Positions 23,650-35,199 are shown, numbered from the stretch's first letter. The stretch: DNA of 64,000 bases from Halictus rubicundus (GCF_050948215.1 NC_135157.1:6758001-6822000); one strand, 5' to 3'. Notes: generated from the letters alone by a model not told the origin. Made by a program: numbers and translations.

Positions 23650-24182
23650 CGAAAGCGAAGCTCCAAGAGCGTTTCAAACGATTGGCAAACAAGTGAAGTG
23701 ACCCCTCGTTAACGAGTTGACTAAAAAACCGTTAATTCAAGAGAACATACCAACCACAGAAATTCCTCAAAGTGACGAGAAAGATCGTCGCGCGTAGTGA
23801 GTGTTTTAGCAACCCCATCGTCATTTCTATCGATGAACAGTTAAATAGTGTATTTTCAATAGTGTATTTTTCTAGTGTATATGCTATACTATTTTTCACG
23901 TATACAGGCAAACAATCCTTTAAACAACGATATCTACAATTTTACTCGAATATTCTCCTCGAGCTTCATAAAAATGATAGTGTGTCTGACCATTGATCAT
24001 ATCTAGATACTAGACAGAAATCGAAGTTCCAAGAACGCTTCAAACGGTTGACAAAGAGTGAAGCGACCCCTCGTTAGCGAGTCGACTAAACAACCGTTCA
24101 TTCAAAAGAACGGGTTCCAAACAAGGGGATAAACCAACCACAGAAATTCCTCAAAGTGGCAAGAAAGATCGCCGCGCGTAGT
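23650..24182. repeat. Direct duplication, two ~150-bp copies
   Basis: Copy one (23650-23798) and copy two (24018-24182) share long blocks: TCCAAGA(A/G)CG, AAGTGA-type and GACCCCTCGTTA words, ACCAACCACAGAAATTCCTC and AAGAAAGATCG. Copy two carries an extra ~20 bp (GGTTCCAAACAAGGGGATAA). They are separated by about 220 bp of AT-rich DNA containing three TAGTGTAT-type words (23847-23890). Each copy contains the near-palindrome CTCGTTAACGAG. The arrangement may be a segmental duplication or the direct terminal repeats of a degraded element. Confidence 0.8.
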
Positions 24183-24189
24183 AAATCAC

Positions 24190-25075
24190 TCGAGCGTATA
24201 AAGCCGGCCGGCTAGCATCGATTTTGCTTAACGATACAAAGTTCCAGCGAAAGCCCCGGTTGAATGGGAAATAAGTGTCGTCGGCTTGGCCCGTTTGGAA
24301 ATGTATATTCGCTCGTAATTCAGACGCCTCGAGGCTCGGCCGCCGCCCGCCAAGCGGTTAAGTGTTTCCGCGGGACCAATTTTAATAATGCCAAGCGTCT
24401 TGGGCGGCGCAACAAAAGAGCCCCTGCCAGCCTTCAACCACTTTGACACCGACGTGTACTCACTCTCGGAGTTCTTCATTTCTCCTCGCCGTTCCACGCT
24501 TCCTGTTCTTTCAACACGGGCTTCCCCGATTCGATTCTTACCTCTTTCACGTCGTTCAACTTGTTTCTCTCTTCGGCTACTTACTTAAAACCATTATACC
24601 CGGCCGTTAGGGCACGGCTTAAAGTGTTACCAGAGTAAATAGCCCGCGAGGAGATCGATGAAACGCGCGCTTCGGAACCGTTGCGAGCCGGATCGAACAA
24701 TTTATAAGGACCGGGCTTCAACGAGATACATACAATTGAATTGATGCTCCTTTGGAAATGAAAGATTCTACGGACCGCGAAGTTTGTTAAAACTTCCCTC
24801 CCTGTTTCGAGAAGTTGCAGAAATGAAAAATGACTTGGGCAGACATTTCTCATCGCGGGTTTAATGAATACTATCCATCCCCCGGAACGCTCCGAATAAC
24901 TTTCCCTTATGTACGTAAGTTATCTTTGCTACTTTTCAAGCTACATATAACAGGGGGATCTTGATAGTGCTAGTTCATAAGATTTTCGGCTTCCCCGTTT
25001 ACTAAATCATTCTCTCGCGTTAACGGAAGATCCTGCAATTCGCGAATTTTGTGTAATGTACAACACCGAGTAATA
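24190..25075. other. Non-coding stretch with unpaired minus-strand donors
   Basis: GC-rich at first. Minus-strand GTAAGT (24579-24584) and GTAAGA (near 24538) follow an open frame starting at ATG 24853, but no domain is seen and the protein-like quality is low. Treated as non-coding. Confidence 0.4.
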
Positions 25076-25199
25076 CACTCCCAGTCAAGGAGGTAACAAC
25101 CGTGTGCCAACTTTAATTTGTCAGTGACAATGTATAGTTTTGTGTTTGTAACAAATCAGACGGCGAGATTACGAGCTCAGAATCTTTTGGCTGGGAGTG
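25076..25199. mobile_element. Tc1/mariner-type MITE (TA-flanked)
   Basis: CACTCCCAGTCAAGG at the left end and, inverted, CACTCCCAGCCAAAAG at the right end, both next to TA (25074-25075 and 25200-25201). It is 124 bp long and non-coding. The terminal sequence is unlike the other TA-flanked elements here, so it is a separate subfamily. Confidence 0.72.
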
Positions 25200-25204
25200 T
25201 AAAT

Positions 25205-27660
25205 ACAGCAAAAACTAAATACAGTAATTTAGATCTTAGTCCACTGGAGGGCATAACGAGGGGCCGGATATATCGGTGTGAACAAAAACAAAACTTCTTT
25301 ATTTTTCACTATTTTTTTCTGGAACTTTCACCAACTTATTCGTGGCATTTTTCTGATTCAAATGACAATACACACGATATAATTGGAACACAGTTACGTG
25401 TTACTGTAGCAGTAATAATCAAAATATTTTCGACAATTTCTGCATTTCATAATAATAGCCATGGTTAAGCCATGGTTGCCATGAAATCGCCCAAAGCATT
25501 CTCCTTGCGAGGGGCAAGGGAAATAATAATATGGAAAGGTTCCACGAAATATTTCAAGAAAAATGTTGTGAATATTTGAATATTCGAGAAAGAATGAAAT
25601 TTGCACGGGGATCGTCGGCGTAACCGAGACCTGTAACGATAATGGGTTGCGAAGTTATGAGCCGTAATGTAGAACCGGGCTATACATCCAGCATCATTAA
25701 TCCATCCGGACACCGTGTTGTGATTCAATGTAATTATGCTGTGTATAAAGGCAACTGCCGCGATGAATGGAGCGTACTGTGCACGCAGCTGAACTCGTCT
25801 TCCTCCTCCGTCGTTTCCTCCCCTGGTTGCTCGTCCTCGCGTTCCTTTCACATTTTCCTCTTCATCCGTCGAATCCTAGCGTTCGATTCACCGTGGCTGG
25901 CCAGTCCCTACTTTTTCCCCTCGTTCTTTCCTTGATTGCTTCTTCGCTGTCCGCGTCTCTGTCTCCGGGAGAAAGGGGTTGGGTCCCGGACCCGAACGAA
26001 AGCTCCGCTGTCGACGAGTAATTAGGAGGAGCAGTTGTGGAAGGAAACAATTGGTTCGAGTCAACGTCGAAACTTCCAGCCAGATAACTAATCACGAGTC
26101 GCGGCACGGAAAAGAGAGAACGACGCTCCGGCGAAATCGTATTATGACCGTGACTGTTACCACCGGTTCGCCGGCGACGATTGCTTGCTACCCGAAATCC
26201 ACACTTGTTGGAAGAAGTATAGTGGATTAATTCGGCCGCGGTCGAGCAATCCTGTTGTCCTTTAACCTGTTACCCGGGTAAACTGGTTAACTCGACGTTC
26301 GAAATTAATACGCTCGTGACGTCGATTGTTTCGAGGATCGGCCTCGTTGTTGCAATTTACGATGATTCGATGTTATGTGTCCTTTGTGGGGAACATCGAA
26401 CACGTAACAAAGATATCACGGTCATTTCTCTCGCGATTTAAGAAACAAACGTAATGTCGTTTTAGGCTTGGGTGAGAGCTATTGCAATTATGATACCACA
26501 GATACCCGCGCAATCTTTAAATTTCGAAACCAAACGTTCACAGACCAATATTTAAAATGATTTACTTGATACAAAATTTCAACATTTTCGAAATTTCTAG
26601 ACACTTCGGTGTAACATATATTTTATTGTATTCCTAAAATTAAGCTGCGGATATTCAAGCAATCTTTTATGTCTGATAGCAAACCTTCGAAGATTAATGT
26701 CAAATTTAAAATTATTTGTATTCTGCAAAGCATTCTATCAAATTTGCTAAATGTTATACAGTCGAACCTGTTTTCGTGCGGTAGATAGGGACCGCACAAA
26801 AGAAAATATTCAGAAACTTCATAAATAGCTACAACAAATCTCACCTAGAAAATGTCAAAGATTTACGAAATAGCGAGAAAGTGCTTCCCAAACAAAATAA
26901 ATAATTAAATTACACATGGAAACATTTAAAAAAATTTAATTTCTCATTTTAAACACGGAGAAATGTTCAAAATGCACATAATTCAATACTACTCGTCGTA
27001 GTCCAAAACGCGCATCTTCTTGTGATGAGAACATTACAATATGTATGTTTGATTGTACATACAAAGAAGTATGATTGGGGCGTTTTTGAAAATTCACATT
27101 GATCCTACTTGGTTGTTTTAAATCGGTTTAGTGCACACAAAGCGACACGTTGTTACAAAAGGACTAATACTATATTCAATAAAAATAATAACGAATTAAT
27201 CCACAGAGTTTCAGATGTACATAAAAGTTTAGATAAAAATTTATCTGTGTCGGATATTGCGCGAAGGGAGATCGATATAACTTGTATGGGCACGCAAGGA
27301 CGTTTACGGGTCTGTATAAGAATGCTCGTTCCATGGGTGGGAACTATCGGTGTTATGGCACGCGGCCGTCCATTCTTGGAAGCAGTAAGCAATCCCGAAG
27401 ACGCTTTCCATTGGTTTATCGGTGCGTTCACGGGCGTATGACTGTTCGCCGTCATCCGGCTGTATCGAGTGTCCCGGCTCGACTTGATTGCCGCAATACC
27501 GGGAAAAAGCTTAACGAACGGATTGTTGCTTCGTCGACAGACGAAACGTGCGGCCGTTCCGACGCCGGATGAATGTCTAACAAGTCGGGAGACGTTCGTT
27601 AGTCGGACGCACGACCGTCTCATCCGAGACTGAATGTCTTCGTTCGTCGGGAATATTTTT
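25205..27660. other. Non-coding stretch
   Basis: Includes a triple GCCATGGTT-like repeat at 25459-25484, a pyrimidine-rich tract at 25795-25960 and a single mariner-like end TACAGTCGAACCTGTTTTCG at 26758-26777 with no partner. Open frames at 27109-27441 (plus) and 27153-27623 (minus) overlap and neither has a recognisable domain. Confidence 0.5.
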
Positions 27661-27670
27661 TGACACCTAG

Positions 27671-27695
27671 CCGCGCCGCGCCGCGCCGCGCCGCG
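27671..27695. repeat. (CCGCG)5 short tandem repeat
   Basis: Five perfect CCGCG units. Confidence 0.95.
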
Positions 27696-27821
27696 TCGGC
27701 TAATTAAATTGTAAATTATATTCCGGGCACGGCCGTCTTTATCCGCGGAATCTCGCGATGATCGTCGTAATGCCGATAAAAGTAGAGGGGGAGGGGGCGT
27801 AACGAGCCGATTGTCGCGACG

Positions 27822-28172
27822 ATGAATAGCTCTGGACGCGAGAGATCGTTGGCGACGATGAATGACTGTCTGATGTCTGACGCTCGTCGACGCTCGTCCG
27901 ACAGAAACGAATCGTCGTCGGCTGAAACCAACCGGGAAAACGTTTCCGATGGCTCTGTCACTTTGAACGCTTTATCCTCCGCCCCGATCAATGAGACCAA
28001 TGTTAGTTTTTCGCCTGATCGTTCCCCGAGTGATGTCATTGTTGCAGACGACAGTATTACTGGATGGATCGCGGGAACCGCTCGCCGTGTAATATCGGGG
28101 CGAACTTCTGACGTAGATTTCAAATGGAGTCTACCCGGGGCAAGTTTTATTCGAAATGAAAATGAGAAATAA
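27822..28172 (+). CDS. Doubtful 116-codon open frame
   Basis: ATG to TAA, 116 codons. The product would be Ser/Asp/Arg-rich and probably disordered (MNSSGRERSLATMNDCLMSD at the start), with no domain. The opposite strand is open for 156 codons over the same DNA (27716-28186), and that product is equally protein-like. At least one of the two is a shadow, and probably both are chance in a moderately GC-rich patch. No nearby TATA, splice pair or AATAAA supports either. Confidence 0.1.
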   Translation: MNSSGRERSLATMNDCLMSDARRRSSDRNESSSAETNRENVSDGSVTLNALSSAPINETNVSFSPDRSPSDVIVADDSITGWIAGTARRVISGRTSDVDFKWSLPGASFIRNENEK

Positions 28173-28670
28173 CCGTTCGACATCATTTATTTCGCTCCGT
28201 TATTTTCGATCAGAGCCGGATACGTTTGAACTCGAATCTATTGGAAATAGTAATTGAAATACTTTCATTTAAGTGTACATGTTGAATTGTACGTGCGTTG
28301 GAATTATTAGCAACAAAAATTATAGCTATCGAAGCTGTGGGGATATTCTTCCAATCAATACGAAATAATAATTACGGGAAAAATGATTAAATTATTGAAT
28401 TGTGAAAGTACAATGAAAAGACGTACAATTCAGCAGCTACTGCAACTCGATCGTAGACAAGTTTTTTTTCTGAATAAAACGTCGGTATAATTCACACAGC
28501 TTAGCTTAATATCGACTAAAAATCGTACATTTTTCATTTGCAATCGGAGCCGATTGTACGTATAATAAAGTTGCATAGGTATCTCATATCAGCGTGTCAT
28601 CCATCACAAAATGTAAAAGAAAGTTTGACTGGTCGTACATTAGACAGAATTTCTCTGTTTCCCTTCGTGT

Positions 28671-28706
28671 CTCTCTCTCTCTCTCTCTCTACCTCTCGCT
28701 CTCTCG
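28671..28706. repeat. (CT)n microsatellite
   Basis: About 20 bp of pure CT followed by interrupted CT (ACCTCTCGCTCTCTC). Confidence 0.93.
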
Positions 28707-29095
28707 AACACGAACACACTGACGCGGAGCATGAGTCGTGAAAAAGCCTGATGGATGATTATCGTGATCTAATGGGAAACGCGCCGTGAATTTTGGCTTG
28801 TCGAACGAATGTCGAGTGAAACGAAGTTTAAAGGAAGCCCAGTATGGAGATGGGAACACGTGTTGGTGCACGTAGAGGGAGAACGAAAATTGTCAGTTAG
28901 GATTAACGTTGTCCGTAGGCTCCGCCGTGCATTACGTCCCGGGAAATATTGGCAATAATTCAAACGTACGTTCCCTCGTACCTCCTCGGTCATAGTCAAT
29001 CGCCACGGACGACATTTCGGTGGATGTCTCTCGAGCAACGAATTTCGCCTATTAAATATCGAAGCAAATGAGAAAAAGGAAGGAAAGGAATGAAC

Positions 29096-29126
29096 GAGAG
29101 AGAGAGAGAGAGAGCAAGAGAGAAAG
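29096..29126. repeat. (GA)n microsatellite
   Basis: About ten GA units, then GCAAGAGAGAAAG. Confidence 0.92.
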
Positions 29127-29220
29127 AAACAAAATCATTTGAGACAAACACACGACCAACGACCAACGCGCGCGACGCACGCGATTAATATTAATATCAA
29201 TTACAAAGCGTAATGACATC

Positions 29221-29232
29221 GCGCGCGCGCGC
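29221..29232. repeat. (GC)6 tract
   Basis: Perfect alternating GC, Z-DNA-prone, preceded by ACATC. Confidence 0.9.
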
Positions 29233-30090
29233 CTGCAGATTTATTCTATTGAAATTCATCTCCTAATTAATTTAAGATATCAATCACCGCTCAAAGGCTT
29301 TGCCGTTACCTCGGATTGAATGTTGATAAATTGCGTGCAATTAAAATTACGTCGGGTTACGTGACGGGCATTTTGTTGCCGGCTGATTATTGTCCACCGG
29401 TCTCTTTAATTATAGCACGCGATGGAAGGTCGCGGAAACGGTATGCGACGGATCAATAGAAATTTTCGTTCCACATTCCGGCATTATCGGTCGCTCCCCG
29501 TACAGTTCGGGTAAACATGTAACGAGGCCTGGCAATCGGAAAATCCGAAAAATTTCATAATTCCCGCGGCGATGAAATTTCAATATCAATGTCGGGACAT
29601 CCGCCTCCCCTCCGCCCCCGACCGGTAATTAAGGAAAATTCTTAGAGGCAGCGTTGTTTCCGCGCAACACCGATCGGCCCGGCAATCTTTGACGCAAATA
29701 GGCTGGAACCCTTTTGAAGCGAACACTCGCGCACCATTTCCGCGGAAATGCCTGCCAATATTGAATATCCGCTCATCTAACCACGCATCTCGCGGTTAGA
29801 CGAGAAATTGCTTAACGAACAGGATATAGAACGGAACGAGCTACACTAATTTCGTGGCGGGGAACACTTTGCTGCTTCAACCGGGTCACCGGTGTTCCGT
29901 AACACGCATTGAAACCGTGCCGCACTGATTCTGATTATTGGCGGATTTTAATCACGGCTCGAGGAAATCCACTGTACAATGGCTGCTCAATTTATTAGAG
30001 CGGCTGCGCTGAAAATATATTTTCTATCGTTCTTTGTTCATATGTTTAACTCTTGGTTGCTCAGATGGGGCGTGGTGTACCCACTAATTA

Positions 30091-30459
30091 CAGAGTGGGT
30101 CATTTAAATGGAGACATCTCTGCTATCAATGATTTCATGAGAAAAGTGTTCAAGAAAATGTAATATATTTAGGGGATCTTTGCAGCGTTAAGCTTATTCT
30201 TCGAGGGCACCGGTACTTTTTTAAATGGAATGACACACGTGTTTCCAATATTCTTTCAAAGCATACACACAAAGTCATCGACCCGTCTAACTATACAGTT
30301 TTCGATTATCGTATCTCAAGATATTTTCATTCTTCAAATCTCCGTACGAGGCACTGAGAAATTTAGAAACGTTATTGGATTTATAATGATGCACTTAAAA
30401 ATTGATGCAGTGTGGTGAAAATTTATTTCAAATGACCCAATAAATTTGATCACCCACTG
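30091..30459. mobile_element. Tc1/mariner-type MITE, related to the 4.6-kb element
   Basis: The right end inverted reads CAGTGGGTGATCAAATTTAT, matching the 4.6-kb terminus CACTGGGTGATCAAATTGTT over GGGTGATCAAATT. The left end reads CAGAGTGGGTCATTTAAATG and pairs with an internal GGGTCATTTGAAAT near the right end. TA lies at 30089-30090 and 30460-30461. Length 369 bp, interior non-coding. Exact left boundary is less certain than the right. Confidence 0.65.
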
Positions 30460-30469
30460 TACAACTTGA

Positions 30470-31730
30470 GCAACTGGAACGACGAAGTAATTAAAAAATG
30501 CTAGTGCCAGAGGAAAAATTGTTACGAAAGGACTGTATTCGTGGAAGACGTTTTCGCGATTATAATGAAACGTATTAAGTATACCATTTAACAAAATGGA
30601 GGCGTATATTTACTTCCGTGGATTAAAATCTTGCGTCATTCCACGTAGAAAAAGGAGTAAAATGTCAAAGAAGTGGTTCAATTTATTCCAAGGCTGCTGT
30701 AATGGACAGAGTCCCTGCAGTGTATTAAACCTAGCGAAATGTTCGGACTACAAAAATTGCGAGCAGAAAAATACAGAATTAAACTTTCCGCCGCGGCAGC
30801 TTATTCCGAAGTTCGAGAACTTTTTCGCGGTCGGTTTCACGGTAAACCGGAGGCCAGCGCGGTATGCAGTCTCGCTAGTTGGCCGTTCGCGGCATAAATA
30901 TTCCGCGTGTTTGCAAATTCAATCGAACGCCGGGTAATACCGCGAGGTCTCGATACAGCCTGGCGAGGCGAGGCGAGGCGGTGCGGTATCGCGTGGATAT
31001 TGTCTCTTGCTCGATGTCGCGTTGCTATCTCGCATCTGCGGCCTCTTCCGTATCCGGCCATCTGGGTCTTCCCCGTTCGCCGTGGGCATCGAGCTTGCGA
31101 TTCGGTTGCGGCCTACTTTATCAGACCGCAGACTCGTCGGCGAAGAGTCGTCGTCTCCGCGAGATCATGCGCCCGACCACTCTCGCTCGCGCTCGCAGTG
31201 TCGCGGCTCGATACGTGAAAATAGACTTCCGTTATTTGTGGCTCAAACACCGGCCATCTAGTTATACGGGCGGAATTTGTACGGGGCCGGGTTTATTCAA
31301 CGTACAAATTGACGCGATAAGCGGCGCGCGCGCGGCTCCACCGGTATTAGTTTGCGTTTCGCAGGTATTTCGCGTGGCCAAATTGCGCGTAATTGCCCGC
31401 ACCTCGCTGATCCGTCTCCCCTCCATTATCAGCCGGCGAATTTCTTTCGCTGTTCGCAGGGCTTTTCCCCGTTATTTTTAGCCTCGATCGATTTCCACCC
31501 GCCTATCGGGGTGACGCGTTATTTTCTTTTTTTTTTCTATTTTTTGACGCGCATTGTACGTCGGTAAAACGGAGCGGATGACGGTTACGTCTGTGACCGT
31601 CGATATATCGGGTCCACAGTCGGCGGTTTTTGGTCAATATCGCTGCCGCGCAGCCGTCTGTTTTCTCCCTTTCTCCCTCTTTCTCCAGCCCCTTCCCCCC
31701 CTCTCTCCCTCTCCCTTTCTCTCTGCCCGG
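30470..31730. other. Unique sequence leading into a CpG-dense block
   Basis: From about 30930 to 31470 CpG is very frequent and stop codons are rare. A 200-codon frame (30879-31481, TTG start) and its overlapping partners have no domains. Good-looking acceptors end at 31377 and 31459 (TTTCGCAG and GTTCGCAG). A T-run lies at 31525-31540. Confidence 0.45.
30962..30980. repeat. (GGCGA)n short repeat
   Basis: Nearly four GGCGA units in tandem. Confidence 0.88.
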
Positions 31731-31736
31731 CTGCAG

Positions 31737-31800
31737 TCCTCCATCAGTATGTGCGTTGTTTTTTATTCATCTTGGTGTTTGCGCAAACTGGATATCCACG
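31737..31800 (+). CDS. Candidate exon A of a two-exon pair
   Basis: It follows a long pyrimidine tract (31660-31730, CTCTCCC/CTTTCTC runs) that ends in CCCGGCTGCAG, a strong plus-strand acceptor. The 64-bp segment reads SSISMCVVFYSSWCLRKLDI plus one residue and one base, then meets GTACTT. Its trailing phase fits the exon proposed at 31918, leaving a 117-bp intron, a usual insect size. No domain is recognised, and the same DNA is open in another frame, so the model is tentative. Confidence 0.18.
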
Positions 31801-31917
31801 GTACTTTTCCGGGCTTGGTCCTTTGTAACTTGCAATAACCGCTTTTTCGTTCTTTTGTGTTGGTAGTTTTCCATTGCCCGTATTTGCTTTCATTGTTTCT
31901 GCCGGACCCGGCCGCAG

Positions 31918-32079
31918 CTCCCCCGCATTTTCATCCTTTTGATCTGACAGCATGCGTGCCTCCGCCCTGGCCACGTGGACCGGCGATAAAAAATAGGCAA
32001 GGAAAGACGGGCGCACGCCGGGAACAAAAAGTAACTACCCCGGACGGATACTATACTCCTGGACAAAATTATAGCACGG
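31918..32079 (+). CDS. Candidate exon B of a two-exon pair
   Basis: A T-rich tract and GGCCGCAG precede it and GTAAGC follows. The 162-bp segment is open in the phase set by the exon at 31737-31800 (53 whole codons), with a Pro-rich first half and a basic middle (KNRQGKTGARREQK) ending in GYYTPGQNYST. A minus-strand frame overlaps part of it. The splice pair and phase agreement are the only support; no family is recognised. Confidence 0.2.
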
Positions 32080-32084
32080 GTAAG

Positions 32085-32370
32085 CGCTATCCTCGATTGC
32101 TCGAAGCCCACACAGAATTTCGGAATGAGTTCGTAATTGTACTCGTCGGCATTCTAATTGTCACTTACGAAGAACGCGTCAGTCATTCGTGTCAATTATA
32201 CACATTCTGAAAATTTCAACGAAATCGGCCAACGTTGCAATGAGCAACAAACGTTTATGATGAAAATTGCGGTTTTTCGGCCTCTAACCGCATGGTCCTC
32301 TACAAGTATCGTCAACTATTAAAAAAGTTGTCTTTTTTAGAGTGTCCGAATATTATTGCAAATACTTAAA
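32085..32370. other. Short unique stretch
   Basis: A minus-strand TTGAAATTTTCAG acceptor (exon start 32207) and GTAAGTGAC donor bracket a 38-bp segment, but all three frames have stops, so at most it is a non-coding exon. Confidence 0.35.
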
Positions 32371-32565
32371 CGACGGATTCTAATATTTTTAATTCACGAA
32401 TATTGAGATTGCAAAGATGCATTCACGAGGAATTATTTCAATTGATTTCTTTGGGTATATATTATTTAAAAAATGGCAACACATATTTTGATAGATACAT
32501 TCATGCTCCTTTTACAAAGTAATATCGAATAGTCATTTTTAGTGCTCCGCAAACCTAATGTTAAA
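32371..32565. mobile_element. piggyBac-type MITE, subfamily A, decayed left end
   Basis: The right end inverted is TTAACATTAGGTTTGCGGAG, next to TTAA. The body contains TTCTAATATTTTTAATT, ATTTCTTTGGGTATATATTA and TTTTTAGTGCTCCG, all shared with the copies at 9.0 and 63.2 kb. The left terminus is not recognisable; the first shared word is ACGACGGATTC-like sequence at about 32369. Confidence 0.75.
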
Positions 32566-32569
32566 GGTG

Positions 32570-35044
32570 TCCGAGAAAATTTACATAGAATTTTAAAAAG
32601 GTCCTACTTCGTAAACACTGCACCACTGTAATTATAAAACTGTTGATTGCATGACAACTCACAGACCGTTGAACGATGCTCGAGGCTCGAGTGTGCTATC
32701 ATTTCACCTCCAGGATTTCTGTTTTTCTTCTGCCAGCTCAAAAAGCCAGCGTATTTTCTTTGCTAACAGGACCGTTCTCTCTGCATCGCAACAAATAATT
32801 GCGTGTCTCATTGAGAAATTGTATGCGAGAAATTAAAGATAGACGTGCCATCCTGTTTTCTAGTAGCATCGACGACCGTTTTTGCACGAACGGCTGCCGG
32901 CCCCGCAGCAAGCGAAAACACCATCGTGCTCTCGTCTCGTTCTTTGCCGCCGGTGTCGTTCGAGGGCTATAATTTTGCGTGGCGAGCTTGCTCGCGAAAC
33001 TTTCGCGAAATAAATTTCCGTCCCCCGACCGGCGCGCCGCGAATTTTATGTTACCTCCGAGGGAGATTAATATGATTCTTTCGGTTAATTTAGGAAGGAG
33101 TTAAACAATGGGACCTCGGTAACAAGCTTCCCTGTTAATTACGGTGAAAGGACCCGCGGAAACGAAGAGAGCGATAAAGCAGATTTTTGGCGATACGGTG
33201 GGACCACTTACCCGGTATTATAATTTCCCTCGGTCGGACACAATGGGGCGCTTTTTGAATTGTATTTGTAACTCGCCGGAGATAATGGTTGCGGAAGTTC
33301 CGCTAGAATATAATGAGCTTGGAACTTTGGTAACTGCCGTTATACATATTCATCGATCGTTGCAGATTGAGCTAGAATGCTAAGTAACGTTGGCGTTATC
33401 TAATATTTGTGATATTTGCCTAATTTTTGACGGGAGGCGCTGTTTGCTCTGCGAAATAAGATCTCATGTTATTTTGGTCTTCAGAAAATAATTTATAGAA
33501 CGAGGAACTGCATAAAAATGTAATTACAATGAGACACAAAACAGTGAAAGCATTATAAGAAGATACGATTATCAGTGTACCAACTGAAAATAATTAAAAT
33601 CGTTAAGAGTATTCCTTTCCTTGCGAACGATGCAGAAAAACTGCGATTTTTAATATCGTTAACCATTGATTGGCAGCTCACCGCAGCGTTGACTAAGTTC
33701 GATGAAATTTTCACTCGACCAATTACCATTTTTTCAAAATTTCTTTTACTCGTTATCCGGAAAACCCTTCAACTTCTCCGAAGATCCCAATTCATAGTAT
33801 CAAATTTTCATAAAGCTGTTCCCCTTTAAAGGGAGGCTGAATATTAATGAGTGTTGCATGCGCGAAAACGCGCGTGCACCGGCGCAATCTCGTTCCAGAA
33901 CTACGATTCGTTATGTCGGAAATTCGGGAGGTTTTATTTTTCTGGTGCTGGTGGTGAAAAAGCATAACACGAGACCCACGAAAACGACACGACAACCAGT
34001 CTGGCCGCAGCAGCCCCCTCGCGTTGGCAGCGCGCACTCGGCGGTGGTGTGATTGCACCCTCCGGCATCCCTTGGTGCACTTAACCGTAGAAGTGCTTGG
34101 AAGCACACAGGACACCATCCACTTATGTCGCGGTTTCCCCATTGGCATCATACTAAACTAAGTGAACGGGAGGAGACGAGTATCGTCATTAAGCAATTCC
34201 GCTTGTAAGCGTGTTAAAGGAGGAAATCGGACCCCGTGAATTCGACACGAATCGCGGCCCCTCTCCCCGGTTTCACGCACGCCAGTCTTTAAACCGCTAA
34301 GCGTGCGATCGCTTATTACGAGCCGGCGAGAGCCGTTCCTCCTCTCCGCGAAAATGGAAGCAGCAGTTTCTTTTCTTCAGTCTTTATTTTACCCAACCCC
34401 TTTCCCCCTAACCCCTCCCACCCCCCCTCGAACATTCTCGCCGGTCTTACCCGAACACCGAGGAGGCATCGAGCGTCAAGTTTCTCACGCTCCGCCCGAG
34501 ACGAAGTGGATTAAGCCACTTTCACGCAATCGTTTCCCGAGAAATCTGACACACACCACGAACACGAGTGTGTCGCGATCATTTATCATCCACTTACGGA
34601 GGAAAGTAGTACTTGACACGGAGGCCAATTACATTTAATATCACAGAATCCGCGGCGGCGGCAGCGGCAACGACAGCGCGAGAGCGCCCTGGCGATTTCG
34701 ATCGGTCGACCGGGAAACCGATCCTCCCGGACAACCACGGGTCTCGACAGCTTGCAGGAATAAAACGATCCCGGGTATCGAGATACAACTTGAACTGGTT
34801 TGTACGATCGGACTTCTCCCCCAGACATTTTTGCTGACATTTGTGAGATCTTTGATGAGGATCTATTATGGTCGACTGGGTAGCCAGCCGGATAGCAATT
34901 TGCTGATCACGCGTCGGCCAACGAGGCCGACCTTAACACACCGCTTTTTCCTGCTTGAGAAACCTGAAGTAGCGTATCGCGATCGCCATCTCGCGTTATC
35001 AAATTCATGCGCGGAAGTACGTTCAGATTCGATAGATACTGATA
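32570..35044. other. Non-coding stretch
   Basis: A minus-strand ATG at 34840 opens a frame that runs into a GTAAGTGG donor (exon end 34598) and includes an Arg/Cys run caused by a GCGGC repeat (34655-34680). It lacks domains and is left unassigned. A C-rich run lies at about 34392-34430. Confidence 0.4.
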
Positions 35045-35196
35045 CAGTGATTTCTCTGTATATGTCGCCAAGGCTTGGAGGATAAACGTCGCGGAATTAT
35101 ACCCACTACCGCGAGAGGCCTCGGGCGCCATGGTCTCCTGGACGATACATGACACTAGCAAGACCCGTGTTGTTGACATATATCGAGAATTCACTG
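35045..35196. mobile_element. Tc1/mariner-type MITE, family M2
   Basis: The left end CAGTGATTTCTCTGTATATG and the inverted right end CAGTGAATTCTCGATATATG agree in 17 of 20. TA flanks both sides (35043-35044 and 35197-35198). The GC-rich middle (AAACGTCGCGGAATTAT, GAGAGGCCTCGG) is shared with 61.4 kb. Length 152 bp, non-coding. Confidence 0.85.
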
Positions 35197-35199
35197 TAC

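Larger units (their letters stand above)
28180..30090. other. Non-coding stretch with TC/GA arrays and ATTA-rich DNA
   Basis: Between the arrays the sequence is unique. From about 29170 to 29990 there are many TAATTA/ATTAAT words mixed with CpG-rich spacers, an enhancer-like texture in insect DNA. This is an inference only. Confidence 0.45.

Noticed and set aside
25218..25404. Possible TA-flanked element starting CAGTAATTTAGATC
   Set aside because: The only inverted match at the far end is six bases (CAGTAA), too short to define an element.
27716..28186. 156-codon minus-strand frame opposite the 116-codon plus frame
   Set aside because: Both strands are open over the same DNA and neither has a recognisable domain; frames of this length are expected by chance in a 64-kb window.
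30879..31481. 200-codon plus-strand frame, the longest open frame in the window
   Set aside because: It begins at TTG, lies in a CpG-rich block with few stops, overlaps other open frames and has no domain or splice support.
32169..32207. Minus-strand 38-bp segment between a TTTTCAG acceptor and a GTAAGTGAC donor
   Set aside because: All three frames contain stops; it could only be a non-coding exon, and there is no other support.
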